64,000 bases of DNA from the NCBI GenBank assembly GCA_009760855.2, contig WPIO01000162.1, positions 629,501 to 693,500 of the forward strand. Reading direction: 5' to 3'. Shown here in pieces: positions 9,754-21,052 of the stretch (position 1 is the stretch's first letter; each line of letters starts with the position of its first letter). Below the pieces are notes generated by a model, which was not told the origin of the DNA, did not search any database, and was given only the letters and a program-made list of their open reading frames with translations. The DNA is from Cristatella mucedo (taxonomy: Eukaryota; Bryozoa; Phylactolaemata; Cristatellidae). Position numbers and translations under genes: made by a program.

Positions 9754-12700
9754 CTGCAAATCGGACGAGCATTGAACAGCTGCAATCAGCCCAACATCAA
9801 GCCGATGAATGACAGCACAGCCACAACCAGCATACAACTACAGCAACTCTGCCCTAGCATATATGTCCCTCTTTCAAGGGTTGATCACAGATCACAGGAT
9901 GTTGGTCGCGAATCACAGGAATGGCCCCACGGATCCCAGCTGAAGTTTACCACCTACAGGCAACTGAATGACGAATTTTGCCAGCATAGCAGCACGATGC
10001 TAAATGCAGGCTAAATGCTGCTAGCAGCAGCAGCAGCCAGGCAGACGACTGTCTAAATTAAAAACCGACAGCATGCTGCGAATTCAAGATCAGGTACACA
10101 CCACTGGCAATGACTAACAGACCTATAGTCATACAGCAAGCACGGTTATGATTGGGCCCAGGGTTTAGGGGTTAGGCTGCTTGCCTTTGACCGACCGAGG
10201 TGGTGGGCTCAAGCCACGGGGCATGTGTGAAACGCCTAGGTAGCGAGATTCAGTTCTCTTAGGATGCTATACAGACCAATTACATTTTGCATACATGGTC
10301 GCGCTACCAGCTAGGACAAGGGCTTGTTAGCCGGATTTGCCGCCAATAACACTATGCATGGCACTGCAAATCCATAAACAGCTGGGAATGTCACATTACT
10401 GCAGCAATTAAAGCTAGCAGAGCCATGAAGCAGTGGTAAGGATAAAGCAAGCAGCAGTGGGTATCGTTACGCACCACGGGTTATTGACATATATCAGCCC
10501 AATACAATCACTGACAGCAGCAATGCAGAACATACCTGCAACAAGCTTCCTAAGATGAGAATCAACAGTACGGAAAATAACCTGCAAGTAGAACAGAGTG
10601 AATGTCAGTAGTTCGAGGCAGGAAACTGGAGAGCAGCAGCATTTCAACGTTTCGTTTCTGCGGACGCACACCGACGTCAATGTTTTGTCACTCAGTTCAA
10701 TAATTTCCTTACTCTGGCAGATCTAACTGACCTACTAACAACTGATGCTTACCTAACATCGCTTGAAGACCACACCTTCATTTCCAATGCACCAGCAGCC
10801 CAGAACTCTCTGCCGACCAACACCACAATAGCCCCTGACTTGCAGTAATAGACAGCTGATCAAACAGCCTCATTTATGTTGCTGCAGAAGAGCTTTAACG
10901 GCTATCATCACAGGTTGCAGGAGGGCAACAAAGGGTAGCTTTGATGAAGGACTCAAACCCAAAACGTGGGTCGCAAAGTTCGAGCATCTAACTTACTGGG
11001 CGACATTACACGTGATACTAAAAACCCACCTGTTCTGTCATACTATTCGATCTGCACATGTAAACGTGTGACATGAATAGGCAGGCTAGGATTGCTCACG
11101 CTACAATCACCAGTCACCTCCCAGGCTATTGCTTTAAGCCTGTATCCGGAGCTTTGATCTCTTTGTGAACTAAACAGTGCTTTATTATTATTACAATAAA
11201 AATCGCTACCGAAAAGCAAGACACATTGTCTTTAAAGCCAAAGATACGCCACAAGGCTGTGGTAGAGCAGTTCAAATCTACCGATTGCTTCATACCAGTG
11301 CACATTCTACATTTAACATGTGCACATCTCTACTGCTGCTAATGCTGCTGCTGCTGGAGGAGGAGGCATCTGCTGCTGCAGTCGCTCAGGCAGCTGCTAG
11401 CTGCTACATGCACCATTCAAGCAGCTAGCAGTGGCATGCTGTTTCCTGCAGCAGGATGTGGATAACAATAACAAAAAATTTGCATGACCTAAGAGAACTT
11501 AATCTCTTTAGAGGCACTTTACATATGCTGTAAGGGATCACGACCACATGGTTTGTGGCAACATCTACAGTGTCAGCAAGCATAAACACTGTCATGTAAT
11601 GTAGTGTACCTCCATCTGTAACTCCACAAAGCCATAAAGACTATGTAGGTTCTACAGCTAGCCATGGCATCCGATCCCTATCCAAGATTAGGAGCTGTCG
11701 TCCTCGGTGGCTTGTAAAAAATGTAACTAGCTCCTTAGTTCTGTCTCGGCTCGATTATTGTAATTCCTTTTTGGCTGGGCTGCCAAAGAAAGCAACTAGG
11801 CCACTGCAGCTGACTATGAATATGGCTGCAAGGCTGGTATTCAAGTCCCAGAGGTTTGAGCACATGTCTCCTTTTCTGAATGAGCTAGGATGAATGCCGG
11901 TTGAGCAAAGGATACGGAGCAAAGTTCTTACGCTGACCCACAAGGCCCGCCACGGCTTGGCTCCTTCGTACCTAGCCGAACTGCTGCACCAGTTTCAGCC
12001 TGTTCATGCCCTCAGGTCCTGTGTGGACAATAAATTCGCTGTTCCGTTCCACAGCTTAAAGACAGTTGGCGACGGAAGCTTTAGCTCTGCAGATCCTAGA
12101 CTGTGGAACTCGCTTCCACAATTCTTACGCAACGATAATTACTCTCCTGCTGCCGACTATGGCTCATCCTTTTCAGCGGTCCTGAACTGCTACTTCCATG
12201 CTACTCACTACCTCAACTGCTCTCCTGACTTAGCTATGCTTCCCACTGTATCTTTGTTGCTTAAGACGAAGTCTGTTGGCTACCGAATGCGTACCGAAAG
12301 CCGCTTAGGCTGTGAGTGCGCTACACAAAACTCTCCTGCTTAACACCCACATGGTCTTTATGACTTTGTGGAGTTACAGACAGAGATACATCCATCCTAT
12401 TCAATAGGTCTGAATCACTTTTCCCAGAAGTTCAGTATAATAAATAGAGAGAATCGCACGGGACTTGAGGAAAAGCGGCGTGGTATGATGCCTGACATGG
12501 TGGATGAGTAATTTAATTCAATGCAATGTATCTCTGTCTGTAACTCCACAAAGACCATGTGGGTATTAAGCAGGAGAGCTTTGTGTAGCGCACTCACAGC
12601 CTAAGCGGCTTTCGGTACTCATTCGGTAGCCAACAGAAATCGTCTCACGAAACAAAGAGAAAGTGGGAAGCATGGCAGAGTCGGGAGAGCAGTTGAAGTA

Positions 12701-15700
12701 GTGAGTAGCATGGAAGTAGCAGCTCAGGACCGCTGAAAAGGTTGAGCCATAGTCGGCAGCAGGTGAGTAATTGTCGTTGCGTAAGAATTGTGGGAGCGAG
12801 TTCCACAGTCTAGGACCTGCAGAGCTAAAGCTTCCATCGCCAACGGTCTTTAAGCTGAGGAACGGAACAGCGAATTTATTGTCCACACAGGACCTGAGGG
12901 CACGAACAGGCTGAAACTGATGTAGCAGTTCAGCTAGGTACGAAGGAGCCAAGCCGTGGCAGGCCTTGTGGGTCAGCGTAAGAACTTTACATTTACTTTG
13001 TACAATTTACCAAGTACCCAGTAGTTGCTGTGAAAAGCAGGTGAGTTTGGCTTCTTTTTAAATATCGTCAAGTCAGGGGATGACGTGACATCAGTCGGGA
13101 GTAAGTGCCAGGCTTTGAGAGCATATGCCTTGGCCTCGGAAGTGGACAGAGCTCGGTCACGTGCGGAGCTGCCACGATCAGCAGTGTGCAGACAAGCAGG
13201 CCCCCCCCCCATCATTCGCAATGCATCAGGCAGGCAGCGACAAGGTGCTGCTGTTAATGGGGAGAAGTGTCAAGCCCTGTCCTTCCGACGGCGGGCACTA
13301 CATACTACGAGGGCCGGTTCAAGGGAGGGCAGAGGGCAGGGAGCAGAAGGGGGCTCCCCCCCCCACCACAGCTCGAGCTGCTTACCCGGCTCCCCAGGAG
13401 CTGAAGTCTCGCTTGCTCTGCAGCGTGTACGCGGCCAAAGCCACGGTGACGGCGCAGGTCAAGGCAAATGCAGTCACGACCGACGTGACGCTATACTGAG
13501 TGACTACAACGACAAGAGAGCGTGTGCACACGCGACGTGAGGACGGCAAACAGCAGCGAACGTCATGCCGCAGATGAAGACAAGAGCGCAGCTGCCAGCA
13601 AGAAGTCAGCCAAAGAGACCACAGCTGAGCTGCCGACAGCAAAGCCGACAAATCGAATGCTGCCACTTAACGCCGTTCGTCATGCTTTGGGCAAAGAAAA
13701 ACAAATTCGGCGAGTAGCCAAAAAAGAGGGAATGGACTGGGTTTTCTGCTGGGGGGAGCGAGGTAACTCTGGCTGGCCTCGAGTGTCGAGGCCTTCACAC
13801 CCTCGACACCAAACGTGCCCTTCGACTACTTTGCTCAACGGAGGGAGGGGGTGTCTCATAAGGACCGAAAGCCACATCAAGTCCGCTAATTAGCGGTCTT
13901 GTGGAGTGAATAGTTTACCCCCCCCCCCACCCCCACCCCCACCTCCACCCCACTCCCCCAGGATAAAGCCATCTGCCAGGATAGCTGAGATGTAGGTAGC
14001 CAGAGCTCGGCATGGAAGATGCACGATAGATACCCTTAGCTGAAGTCAAAGCTCTTCGAGTGCAGCCCCAGCCAGACTGTGTGCTTCAGCAAAAACAGCC
14101 CGCACAGCGTGGTACGACTCGATCTTCCGTTCAAGACGAAAGAACTCACTAGCTCTTGGGCCGATGTATGCCACCTTTTTGTGTGCAGACCAGACGGAAT
14201 TTGCAAAATTTGGAACTCTCGGGAAAAATGGCAAGCGAAGTGTCGAAGCGCACAAGTTAGCAGAGGTCTCTCCCCCGGTGAGAAAAAGCTCCCGACTCAA
14301 ATTAAAGCGGCCGGTGGCATCGAGGAGCACAAAAGCTGACAGGGCCGCTGCCGCTACGAGCGCAGAGATCGGCGGAGAGCGAGCGAGTGAGCACCCACCT
14401 GCAACTCCTACCATGTAGGCTTCTGCGAGCGTCTGCAACGACCCAGCAGGGCAGCATGTGATGCCAGCAGCGTGGCCGCAGGCACAGGAGCATGTGCCAA
14501 AGACAAATGCACACACGCAAAGCATGTGTGCTGTCAATAATTACTGCACACACAAGAGCTCGGCAGAGGCAGAGGCCTGCACGCTTTGTCAGCTGCAACT
14601 GGCTCTCTTCTTGCCTAGGGTGTGGCACCCCCAGTCGAGTGCTAGTGTGGGCGTGTCATCGCCATCATGTGGTTCCACCCTCCCCCCCCCAGCCGACGTT
14701 CCTTCAGCCCACCGGGCAGGCTCCTTGCCGGCCAATACACTTTCTGATTGTGCTGTGACCTGCATGCAGGTTATCCACTCTCTTCTCTCTTATAACCACG
14801 TGCTCCGGAGCAGCACACATGACGGCCACTACACCAGTATGTACGCTGGTTTGCTTGCATTGCAGGCTTGCATTGCTCTCGTATGATACGATGCAGCCGT
14901 CGTCGACAACGTAACAACTCACTTCTGGGGGCTTTGCTCTTCGTCGTGCCTCCATAGCTCGACCACGAGCCCCTACACTAAAGCCATTAACGTGAAAGCA
15001 AACCACGGCCAAGTAGCAGATGGTCATCGAACAGGGTCGAGGTCGTCGACCCAGTTCGAAAGGTGCTGGTAACAGTCTTTTGGCAGCTAGCTGCACCTTC
15101 CATCGAACCAACCCAACCGACCCACTGTGAAGTGCCCAAATTATCTCCAACGAATGACATATTGCTCGGCAGGTTAATTTCATGTTTATTTAATATCAGC
15201 TGAACAGCTGAACTGCTACATCAGTTTCAGCCTGTTCGCACCCTCAGGTCCTGTGTGGACGATAAATTAGCTGTCCCATTCCTCCGCTTAAAGACAGTTG
15301 GCGACAGAAGCTTTAGCTCTGCAGGTCCTAGACTGTGGAACTCGCTTCCACAATTCTTACGCAACGACATCTACTCTCCAACTGCCGACTATGGCACATC
15401 TTTTTCAGCGATCCTGAACTGCTACTTCTATGCTACTCACTACCTCAACTGCTCTCCTGACTCTGCTATGCTTCCCACTTTCTCTTTGCTGCGTGAGACA
15501 AAGTCTGTTGGCTACCGAATGCGTACCGAAAGCTGCTTAGGCTGTGAGTGCGCTACACAAAACTCTCCTGCATAACACCCACATGGTCTTTATGACTTTG
15601 TGGAGTTACAGACAGAGATACATTACATTTAAAGAATTATTAATGAGAACAATAATAATACAGTTGATAAAGCGCCCTCAGAGAACTCAATCTCTTTCTA

Positions 15701-18700
15701 GGCGCTTTACATTTGCTGCAAAGGGAACCGCAATTGAATGGTGAGTAATATCATGCTTGATAAGCAACATGAATAACATGGTTAGGGTTACTTGCACAGG
15801 GTCAGCATGCAAGTGCGGTTAGTGGAAGCATGCACAGTGTTAGTATGCACAAAGCACATGAAGGACAAATCACAGGGATCCACTAAATGCTGTCCTAAAT
15901 GGGTATGTTTTAAGATCTTTTTGAATGCGGTAAGTCAGGGGATTTTGTGAGGAAAGTCGGAAGGGAGACTTTGGGAGCATACAAACTAAATGCACGGTCT
16001 CCAAAGGATTTAAGGTTTGTACGAGGCATCTGTAAACTGTTGGATTCCGAAAAGCAGGTGGTACGATGCTTGGCCTGGTGGGGGAGTAGATCTGAGAGAT
16101 AGGCTGGAGCCAAAGAATGAAGTGACCTAAAAGTGAGTGACAAAACCTTGAAGTCGATCCGTTGCTTGACTGGTAGCAAGTGCAGGTCGGCGAGAAGTGG
16201 TGTGATGTGGAAACTGGGACCCTCACGACAGACAAGCCTAGCTGCAAAGTTAATGGTGCGCCAAGGCTTCAATGAGAGCTTGGTAGAAATTCCCGAGACA
16301 CAAAAGATCGCTTGATTGGAAGACTCTTGCCAGTCCATGCCATGCCTCATATTAGCTCAACCCGACCATCGAACTGACATTTGATGAGACAGAGTGAAAT
16401 GCCCAACCATTCAGGTTGAGCTTATGCTATTTCAGGCATGACAGACTGGCCATTTAGGAGTAGGAATCTAAGTACTAGCTGATAAACGTCCCTCTGTAAC
16501 TCTGCAAAGCAACAAAGACTAGACGGTTGTTAGGCAGGACTTTTATTATTTAATTCACTCACAGCCGAAACGGCTTTTGGTGGCTGCCATAACTCCCACT
16601 AAAGGGAACACTTCTGGTGATCGGAACTTCAGTTCATGTGCACTGAAAGTCTAGAAATAACTCGGGACTTAAGTAAACGTCTGCACTGACTTGCATCCTT
16701 TCGGTCTCAGCTAGATACCTGCCTGTTCTGCTTAGCTACGTCTGCATCACCCCAAGACTTGACTTTTCTCCAGTGCGCTTTGCATGCTTAACTTAACTGC
16801 ATAGGATTCAGGACATGGTGCAAACAAGGGTCTTACTAATCGGTGGCCCTGAGGATCTTCTTGCATGCTTTTTCTACACAGAATAGCTTGCTTGTCATTA
16901 ACTCTTGCCTATGGCTCTCGTGCAGTGAGTTTTAAAGCATTCGGATCCAGATTCATGTTCTCATATGGCGCTTTAACAAGCGCAATATAAAAACTATATA
17001 ATATATTAGCTGCTTTAACAGCCTCATTTGTATAGTGGCAGTAAAGCCTTAACGCTATCACCACCGCTCGCAGGGGGCAATGAAGGATCGCTCCCTGCAG
17101 GATTCGAACACACGACCTCGGTCGTGAAGATCGAGCACCTTGCCTGCTGGGCTAGGCCTAGTAAGACCTGAGGTCATGAATGGGTTGAAACTTGACTCAG
17201 CAGTTCAGCTAGGTATGAAGGGGCAAAGCCTTGGTCGGCCATGTGGGTCAAATTAAGAACTTTCTCACAATCCATAGCAGCTTCTGCAGTAAAGGAGACA
17301 CACAACTGCAGGCCCTATTGGATTAGCTGGCTACCGTTGCAGCCGTATCGATCACCAGCTGCTAAAGGCTTTTTTGTGACCTTTTTTTCCGTAGCCCAAG
17401 TCAAAACTGACTGGCAGTAGTCAAGCCTAGACAGGACCAGGAAGCGAGTAAGATCTTCAGTCAGCCACAGGGCTCTAGGCGGTCCCTACGCTTATGCATG
17501 GATCGAACGTGATGAGCATGTTGCAGAAGCTTCAGGAAGAAGCTTCTGAATCAAACCTTTCAACGTAAGGCAGTCATCAATGTGCACACCTACATTATGA
17601 GCACGTGATGACGGTCAATCTACAGCAGAAAGGCAGTCATCAATGTGCACACCTACATTATGAGCACGTGATGACGGTCAATCTACAGCAGCCCAAATTG
17701 GAAGAGCCAAATCTCTAAGGCCAATACGTACACTGAGTGCGTCCGATGAATAGAAACTTGGTTTGTATCCTCGGCTAGCTTAAGGAAATTGAAATAAATC
17801 CAGGATCGAATGCCTGTAAGGCAGGCGTTCAGTTCATCTGCCGCTGCAGCTGATTTGGGTGAGGCTGACAGCTGCAAATGCTTAGCTAAGAGCATCACCA
17901 CAGCTGCTCAACACACACTCCTAGCTGAGGAACAGAGCAACAGGAGGCCTGAGGTTCCATCTAATCATGGCCGCATGGCTGCGGGGGCTCAGCATACGTG
18001 CTGCCCGACTGCCATGCCACGGCAGCAGCAGTGCAAGCAAATGACAGCAAGCAAGGAATGTGGGATCCTGGCAGCAGAGGCCCACTTGGATTATCGCTAC
18101 ATTCGTTCTTTGACATGACAGCTAGTGTTCAAGAGCTCAGGAGGGGAGAAGAGGTTCCGCACATCCAAACGCCAATGACACTAGTCGGCTTAAAAAATTC
18201 AAATGCTGTCCTAATACTTAAAACGCTTAGTTGGTAACATCTACTGACTGCTCCCTGCCAATAGGGCATTGTGCTTACACCAGGGCACTGCCTCAGCCAA
18301 CGGCTCTACAAACATTTGGCAGCCAACTGTGCTGTATGTCCCAGCTGAGACGACGATGGAGACGACTTCTCATGGGAAACCGAAGGTTAGTAAATAAAAG
18401 GATCGATCACGGACTCCATGTTTCCGACTACAGCTAAGAGCACGACAGAGAGCAGCTAGACGTAGTGCCAGATGCCTCGTCGTGATCTCTTACGACTGAA
18501 GTAAAACTCGAGCCGTCAAAAAAACAGAATGCGCAATTGTGCAGTTAACTGACGACAGAAGCATCACTGTGGCAGGCTGCCGATGAATTTGCAGATCGCA
18601 GACGGCTGTGTCAGTGCACTAGCAAGTCAAAGCTGGCAGACGATAATTTAACAAGCAGAGTTTTACTTACGAAGAGCCCAAGAAGCACGAAGTTGGTTGG

Positions 18701-19238
18701 TGTCTCTCTTGACTTGAAGTGAAGCGCGACGATCAGAACTAACGTGAGGACGATAGATGTCATCATCATCCAAGGGCTGTAAGATAAAAACCATGCCGAC
18801 GCCCAGTCAAAACAATGCTAGCAAGCATTACGCGTGACGACGGCAGACAGCTAACCTCTGCTCACTCTTAGGAATACCTGCTCTTCACATAGTTACTAGC
18901 GGTCTCCGACATCATGAGCGCAGCACTGACTACAGCAGTCAGTGCCAACTGTGCAGTGACGATGCCGAATACTTTTCTTAGGAAGCCTAAAAAAAACAAA
19001 AACGCCTATAAACAACCGGTCCAAACATGCGAACAATCCTATGTGCATGCGAATTCCATCAAATAGGCTAATATTCGCAGCTCATATTCTCGAGGTACTG
19101 TGCGTACCAATACTGTGTACCTGAGGCTGCAAGCTTCAGCACGAAAGCAGCAGCAGTCTAGCTGGGCTTACCCAGGCGAATATAGATGTGCGAACTTGCG
19201 ACGTTTGACCCGTACATAAAGTCATCCTCTATCGACAT
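9553..19238 (-). CDS. TMBIM4: TMBIM4 / Lifeguard-4, BAX-inhibitor-1 family membrane protein
   Basis: TMBIM4 is a multi-pass Golgi/ER protein of the BI-1 (LFG) family that dampens calcium release and apoptosis. Seven exons join in phase on the minus strand: 19238-19172, 18986-18878, 18776-18671, 14432-14399, 13503-13386, 10581-10536 and 9753-9553. They give 226 residues and a TAA stop, against about 238 in human. The start MSIEDDFMYG precedes FLRKVFGIVTAQLALT (residue 24 on), matching the family start of helix 1. RETPTNF (81-87) and AYTLQSKRDFS (130-140) are family hallmarks. The C-terminus carries SLFIVYD and ISLYLDIINLFLHLLR, with the two conserved Asp residues D187 and D210 that form the di-aspartyl pH-sensor pair in this family. 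Seven hydrophobic segments are visible. No frameshift or stop breaks it. Introns 3 and 5 are swollen by LINE insertions. Confidence 0.95.
10146..10288 (+). mobile_element. SINE2 copy in TMBIM4 intron 6
   Basis: The head is diverged (GGGTTTAGGGGTTAGGCTGC) and the B-box-like GTGGGCTCAAGCC follows. The tail reads AACGCCTAGGTAGCGAGATT..GTTCTCTTAGGATGCTATA, parallel to the SINE2 at 32765. Confidence 0.65.
10536..10581 (-). CDS. TMBIM4: TMBIM4 exon 6, 46 bp
   Basis: The acceptor is TACTTGCAG and the donor GTATGT. One base plus 15 codons gives LFSVLLILILGSLLQ, the helix expected after GAG in this family. Confidence 0.9.
10690..10995. mobile_element. LINE remnant (+) followed by SINE1 (-)
   Basis: The part at 10690-10830 reads like a decayed C-terminal LINE block (NAPAAQNSLPTN). 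The part at 10848-10995 is a diverged minus-strand SINE1 with AACAGCCTCATTTATG, GGCTATCATCAC and a degraded head. Both lie in TMBIM4 intron 5. Confidence 0.5.
11463..11652 (-). mobile_element. LINE A/SINE2-type tail and LINE B 3' end remnants
   Basis: The part at 11463-11600 has AGAGAACTTAATCTCTTTAG, the minus-strand stem-loop of LINE A or SINE2. The part at 11597-11652 holds TGTAACTCCACAAAGCC, the minus-strand 3' terminus of LINE B with a TGTAATGTAGTGTA tail. Confidence 0.6.
11656..12392 (+). mobile_element. LINE B 3' half
   Basis: The reverse transcriptase C-terminal region, with a readable frame ELLHQFQPVHALRSC, then FSSADPRLWNSLPQF and CECATQNSPA. The 3' stem-loop with GGTCTTTATGACTTTGTGG follows. 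It is 5' truncated and lies in TMBIM4 intron 5, antisense to the gene. Confidence 0.85.
12393..12993 (-). mobile_element. LINE B fragments, inverted relative to the preceding copy
   Basis: The part at 12516-12993 reads on the minus strand as APSYLAELLHQFQPVRALRS through WNSLPQF to CATQSSPA, with the same subfamily-specific NDNYSPAADYGS as the copy at 11656. A small extra LINE B piece (AATCACTTTTCCCAGAAGTT) lies at 12400-12510. The two copies form an inverted repeat with arms of about 470 bp. Confidence 0.85.
12994..13211 (-). mobile_element. LINE C 3'-terminal coding remnant and poly-C
   Basis: The minus frame reads AWHLLPTDVTSSPDLTIFKK, the C-terminal block of a CR1/L2-type LINE distinct from LINE A and B. 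A run of about 12 C follows at 13200. Confidence 0.6.
13386..13503 (-). CDS. TMBIM4: TMBIM4 exon 5
   Basis: The acceptor is GTTGTAG and the donor GTAAGC. It encodes the QYSVTSVV..AF helix and YTLQSKRDFSSWGAG. Confidence 0.94.
13917..13963. repeat. C-rich low-complexity tract
   Basis: Runs of C broken by single A or T, in TMBIM4 intron 4. Confidence 0.9.
14399..14432 (-). CDS. TMBIM4: TMBIM4 exon 4, 34-bp micro-exon
   Basis: The acceptor is CGTTGCAG and the donor GTGGGT. It encodes TLAEAYMVGVA plus one base, aligning to the family TLLEA..V segment. Skipping it would shift the frame. Confidence 0.9.
14433..15200. other. TMBIM4: TMBIM4 intron 3, 3' part
   Basis: No repeat of the window's families is recognised here. 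Overlapping short frames on both strands have no family features. Confidence 0.45.
15203..15642 (+). mobile_element. LINE B 3' end copy
   Basis: The open frame has DDKLAVPFLRLKTVGDRSF, AGPRLWNSLPQF and NDIYSPTADYGTSF. It ends at the stem-loop (GTCTTTATGAC) and ACATTACATTT tail. It lies in TMBIM4 intron 3. Confidence 0.87.
15650..16345 (-). mobile_element. LINE A 3' part
   Basis: The minus-strand protein reads [40 protein letters not shown] and SFGDRAFSLYAP. Its (ATT)n tail starts at 15650, directly abutting the LINE B 3' end. Frameshifts are present. Confidence 0.87.
16488..16985. mobile_element. LINE B 3' tip (-) and decayed LINE remnant
   Basis: The part at 16488-16585 contains TGTAACTCTGCAAAGC and CTCACAGCCGAAACGGC, the minus-strand end of LINE B. 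From 16690 to 16985 a poorly preserved plus-strand remnant ends with GGCGCTTTAACAAGCGCAAT, similar to a LINE A tail. Confidence 0.45.
17003..17160 (-). mobile_element. SINE1 copy
   Basis: Minus-strand SINE1. The plus strand shows TTAACAGCCTCATTTGTATA, CTATCACCACCGCT, GATTCGAAC (B box) and a degraded A-box region. Confidence 0.72.
17165..17910 (-). mobile_element. LINE B remnant with tandem duplication
   Basis: Strongly decayed minus-strand LINE B. The readable block is SAAAADELNACLTGIRSW..FNFLKLAED. Other parts match only at the DNA level. Confidence 0.7.
17567..17691. repeat. 63-bp tandem duplication inside a LINE B remnant
   Basis: The segment 17567-17628 recurs without a difference I can see at 17630-17691 (unit begins AAGGCAGTCATCAATG, ends TCTACAGCAG). 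It is far better conserved than the surrounding element. Confidence 0.93.
17911..18670. other. TMBIM4: TMBIM4 intron 3, 5' part
   Basis: No recognised gene. Weak LINE-like wording near 18150-18230 (AATGACACTAGTCGGC) suggests a decayed minus-strand LINE end. Confidence 0.35.
18671..18776 (-). CDS. TMBIM4: TMBIM4 exon 3
   Basis: The acceptor is ATCTTACAG and the donor GTAAGT. It encodes the second helix and the RETPTNF loop, ending in phase 0. Confidence 0.92.
18878..18986 (-). CDS. TMBIM4: TMBIM4 exon 2
   Basis: The acceptor is TTTTTTTAG and the donor GTATTC. It encodes FLRKVFGIVTAQL and the first membrane helix. Confidence 0.92.
19172..19238 (-). CDS. TMBIM4: TMBIM4 exon 1 with start codon
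   Basis: ATG is at 19238-19236. There are 22 codons plus one base and the donor is GTAAGC. The N-terminal tail is short and acidic (IEDDF), shorter than in vertebrates. Confidence 0.88.
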
Positions 19239-19774
19239 CTTATCGGATTCGCTTGTTTGCATCATTCCTTGCGCTGGGAGCCTACAAAGATCCGGTCAGG
19301 ACGGAGCAGGTCTGGTTCCATACGGCAAGGCAGGGAGCCAAAGAAGCACACTCCGACACATGTACGGGATGACTCGTGGTGCCAACTGCACGCATGGCAA
19401 CGGATAGAGGAAATAAGAAACGGCCGCGGCTGTAAAAGAATAAAGGAGGCTGCGACGTACTCTATTCAATGCGGAAGACGGATCGGAAGATCACACAGCA
19501 GCAAATACGCAACACTAATCGAAGAATAAACGGGTTCGCTGTACGGCAAACTCTGGTAGTTGTCACTAGAAGGTTTGTGCTCGGACAGCGGCTGCAGCAT
19601 AGACGAACAACAAGCGCAGGGCGTCTGCAATCTGTTCCAACTGCTTCACGTTTCTCACTTTTGGAAGGTTTGAGCGAGTGATAAATTCCTAGCCTCCTTG
19701 TAGTCTGCCGCACCGACAGCAAGCAAGAGACGGTCCGGAAACACCGGAACGTACAAGAGCAACCCCACTATCTA
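19239..19774. other. TMBIM4 5' flank
   Basis: Upstream of the TMBIM4 start on the minus strand, so the promoter should be here. I see no convincing TATA box or other named motif, and no other gene. Confidence 0.4.
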
Positions 19775-19960
19775 AACATGCATGCTGACCCTGTGCATGC
19801 AATTCCTAACCAAGTTACTCTTGTTTTTTATCGAGCATGATATTTCTAAACATTCAATCGTGCCTCCTTTTCAGAAAATGTGAAGAGCCTAGAAAGAGAT
19901 AGCGCTCTCTGAGTGTGCTATGTCAAATGCGTTACTATTGTTATTATTATTATAGCTCTG
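19775..19960 (+). mobile_element. LINE A 3' tail fragment
   Basis: This has GCATGCTGACCCTGTGCATG, GCCTAGAAAGAGAT and an (ATT)n tail near 19940. The outer stem of the hairpin has decayed. Confidence 0.78.
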
Positions 19961-20789
19961 TAATTGGGCTCGAAGCACGACGGCTCACGGCCGTTCTCTT
20001 CTACGCCCCGCGTTCCCACTGACCCTCCTGTGCAGGCAGTGACTTGCTCTCATAAAACCATTTCTCAATAAACCGGCATGGCCCATAAATCAGCTGCCGT
20101 AGCCGCCGGCCCATACGCTAATAGCATGGCATTGAAGCAATCACACTCTTGGCCACGTTTACCAGCACAGCTTATAAAAAGACGTTAAAGAGTGTACTTC
20201 CTATGTATTTAGAAAATCCACTGAACGATCCCTTACTTGTTTAGTAAGCAGATTAGCCCGACGCTAAGGTAGACTAATAAATAAGTAGCATGCAGATGTT
20301 GGCTTTGTTGAATTTTGCTTACTCTTGCATATGGGTTTAAATCGCCATTCTTTGACCCCAATCTGCAAAACGTTCTCAGACTGTGCATGCCGGTAGCCGT
20401 ACTCTGTTTTCTGTGGCATTATATTGGTTATGTACACGTTTGAGCATCAAGTGGCCCCTAGTTCAGTAGGTTTTCTACAATACTTTGTGTAATTTCTCAA
20501 AAATTCTGGAAGCTGTTAGCATGCTGAGTCGTGAAACTCGCGCTGGAGGCCTTTAGTTTTTATACTATAAAAAGCCTATAACTAACCATCTACTTACGAC
20601 TTCTTGTGACTAGAAATTTACAAAGCTTATATTACACCTAAAATCAAGTATGTGTTCTGTGATTTTTTTATTTTAAATGTGATTTCACCAATTTCGCATA
20701 TGTAGCTGCAATATTCACTCTCATTGATATTGAACATGGGAATTCTAGTACTTCAATCACTTAAAAATGCACTTGTTTATTACAGCATT

Positions 20790-20844
20790 AGGTGGGTCTT
20801 TTCGATTGTGTGGGTCTTTTCGATTTAGGTGGGTCTTTTCGATT
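20790..20844. repeat. Three-copy minisatellite
   Basis: Three copies of GTGGGTCTTTTCGATT at about 18-19 bp spacing. Confidence 0.9.
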
Positions 20845-20914
20845 CGTTCTTCGTGTGCACCTACCTGCTTACACCTATGCATACTGCTTGCGGATGTTGC
20901 AACTAGTTATTGGA

Positions 20915-21005
20915 TACTTCTTTCAATACAGCAGCTGTAAAGTGCCTAGAGAGAGATTTAGTTCTCTGAGGATGCCATACATATGTATTATTTTTTATTA
21001 ATATA
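20915..21005 (+). mobile_element. LINE A/SINE2 tail remnant
   Basis: This has AAGTGCCTAGAGAGAGATTT, AGTTCTCTGAGGATGCCATA and a T/A-rich end. Only the stem-loop part survives. Confidence 0.6.
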
Positions 21006-21052
21006 CAGCTAGGAAGAAATGCTCCGACCGTTGAACGACGTTTTATGAGTAC
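21006..21052. other. Short spacer
   Basis: Nothing recognised between the tail remnant and LINE B. Confidence 0.4.

Noticed and set aside
13085-13540. Plus-strand Arg/Ala-rich frames over TMBIM4 exon 5
   Set aside because: They are antisense to a well-supported exon and partly LINE C. No family features.
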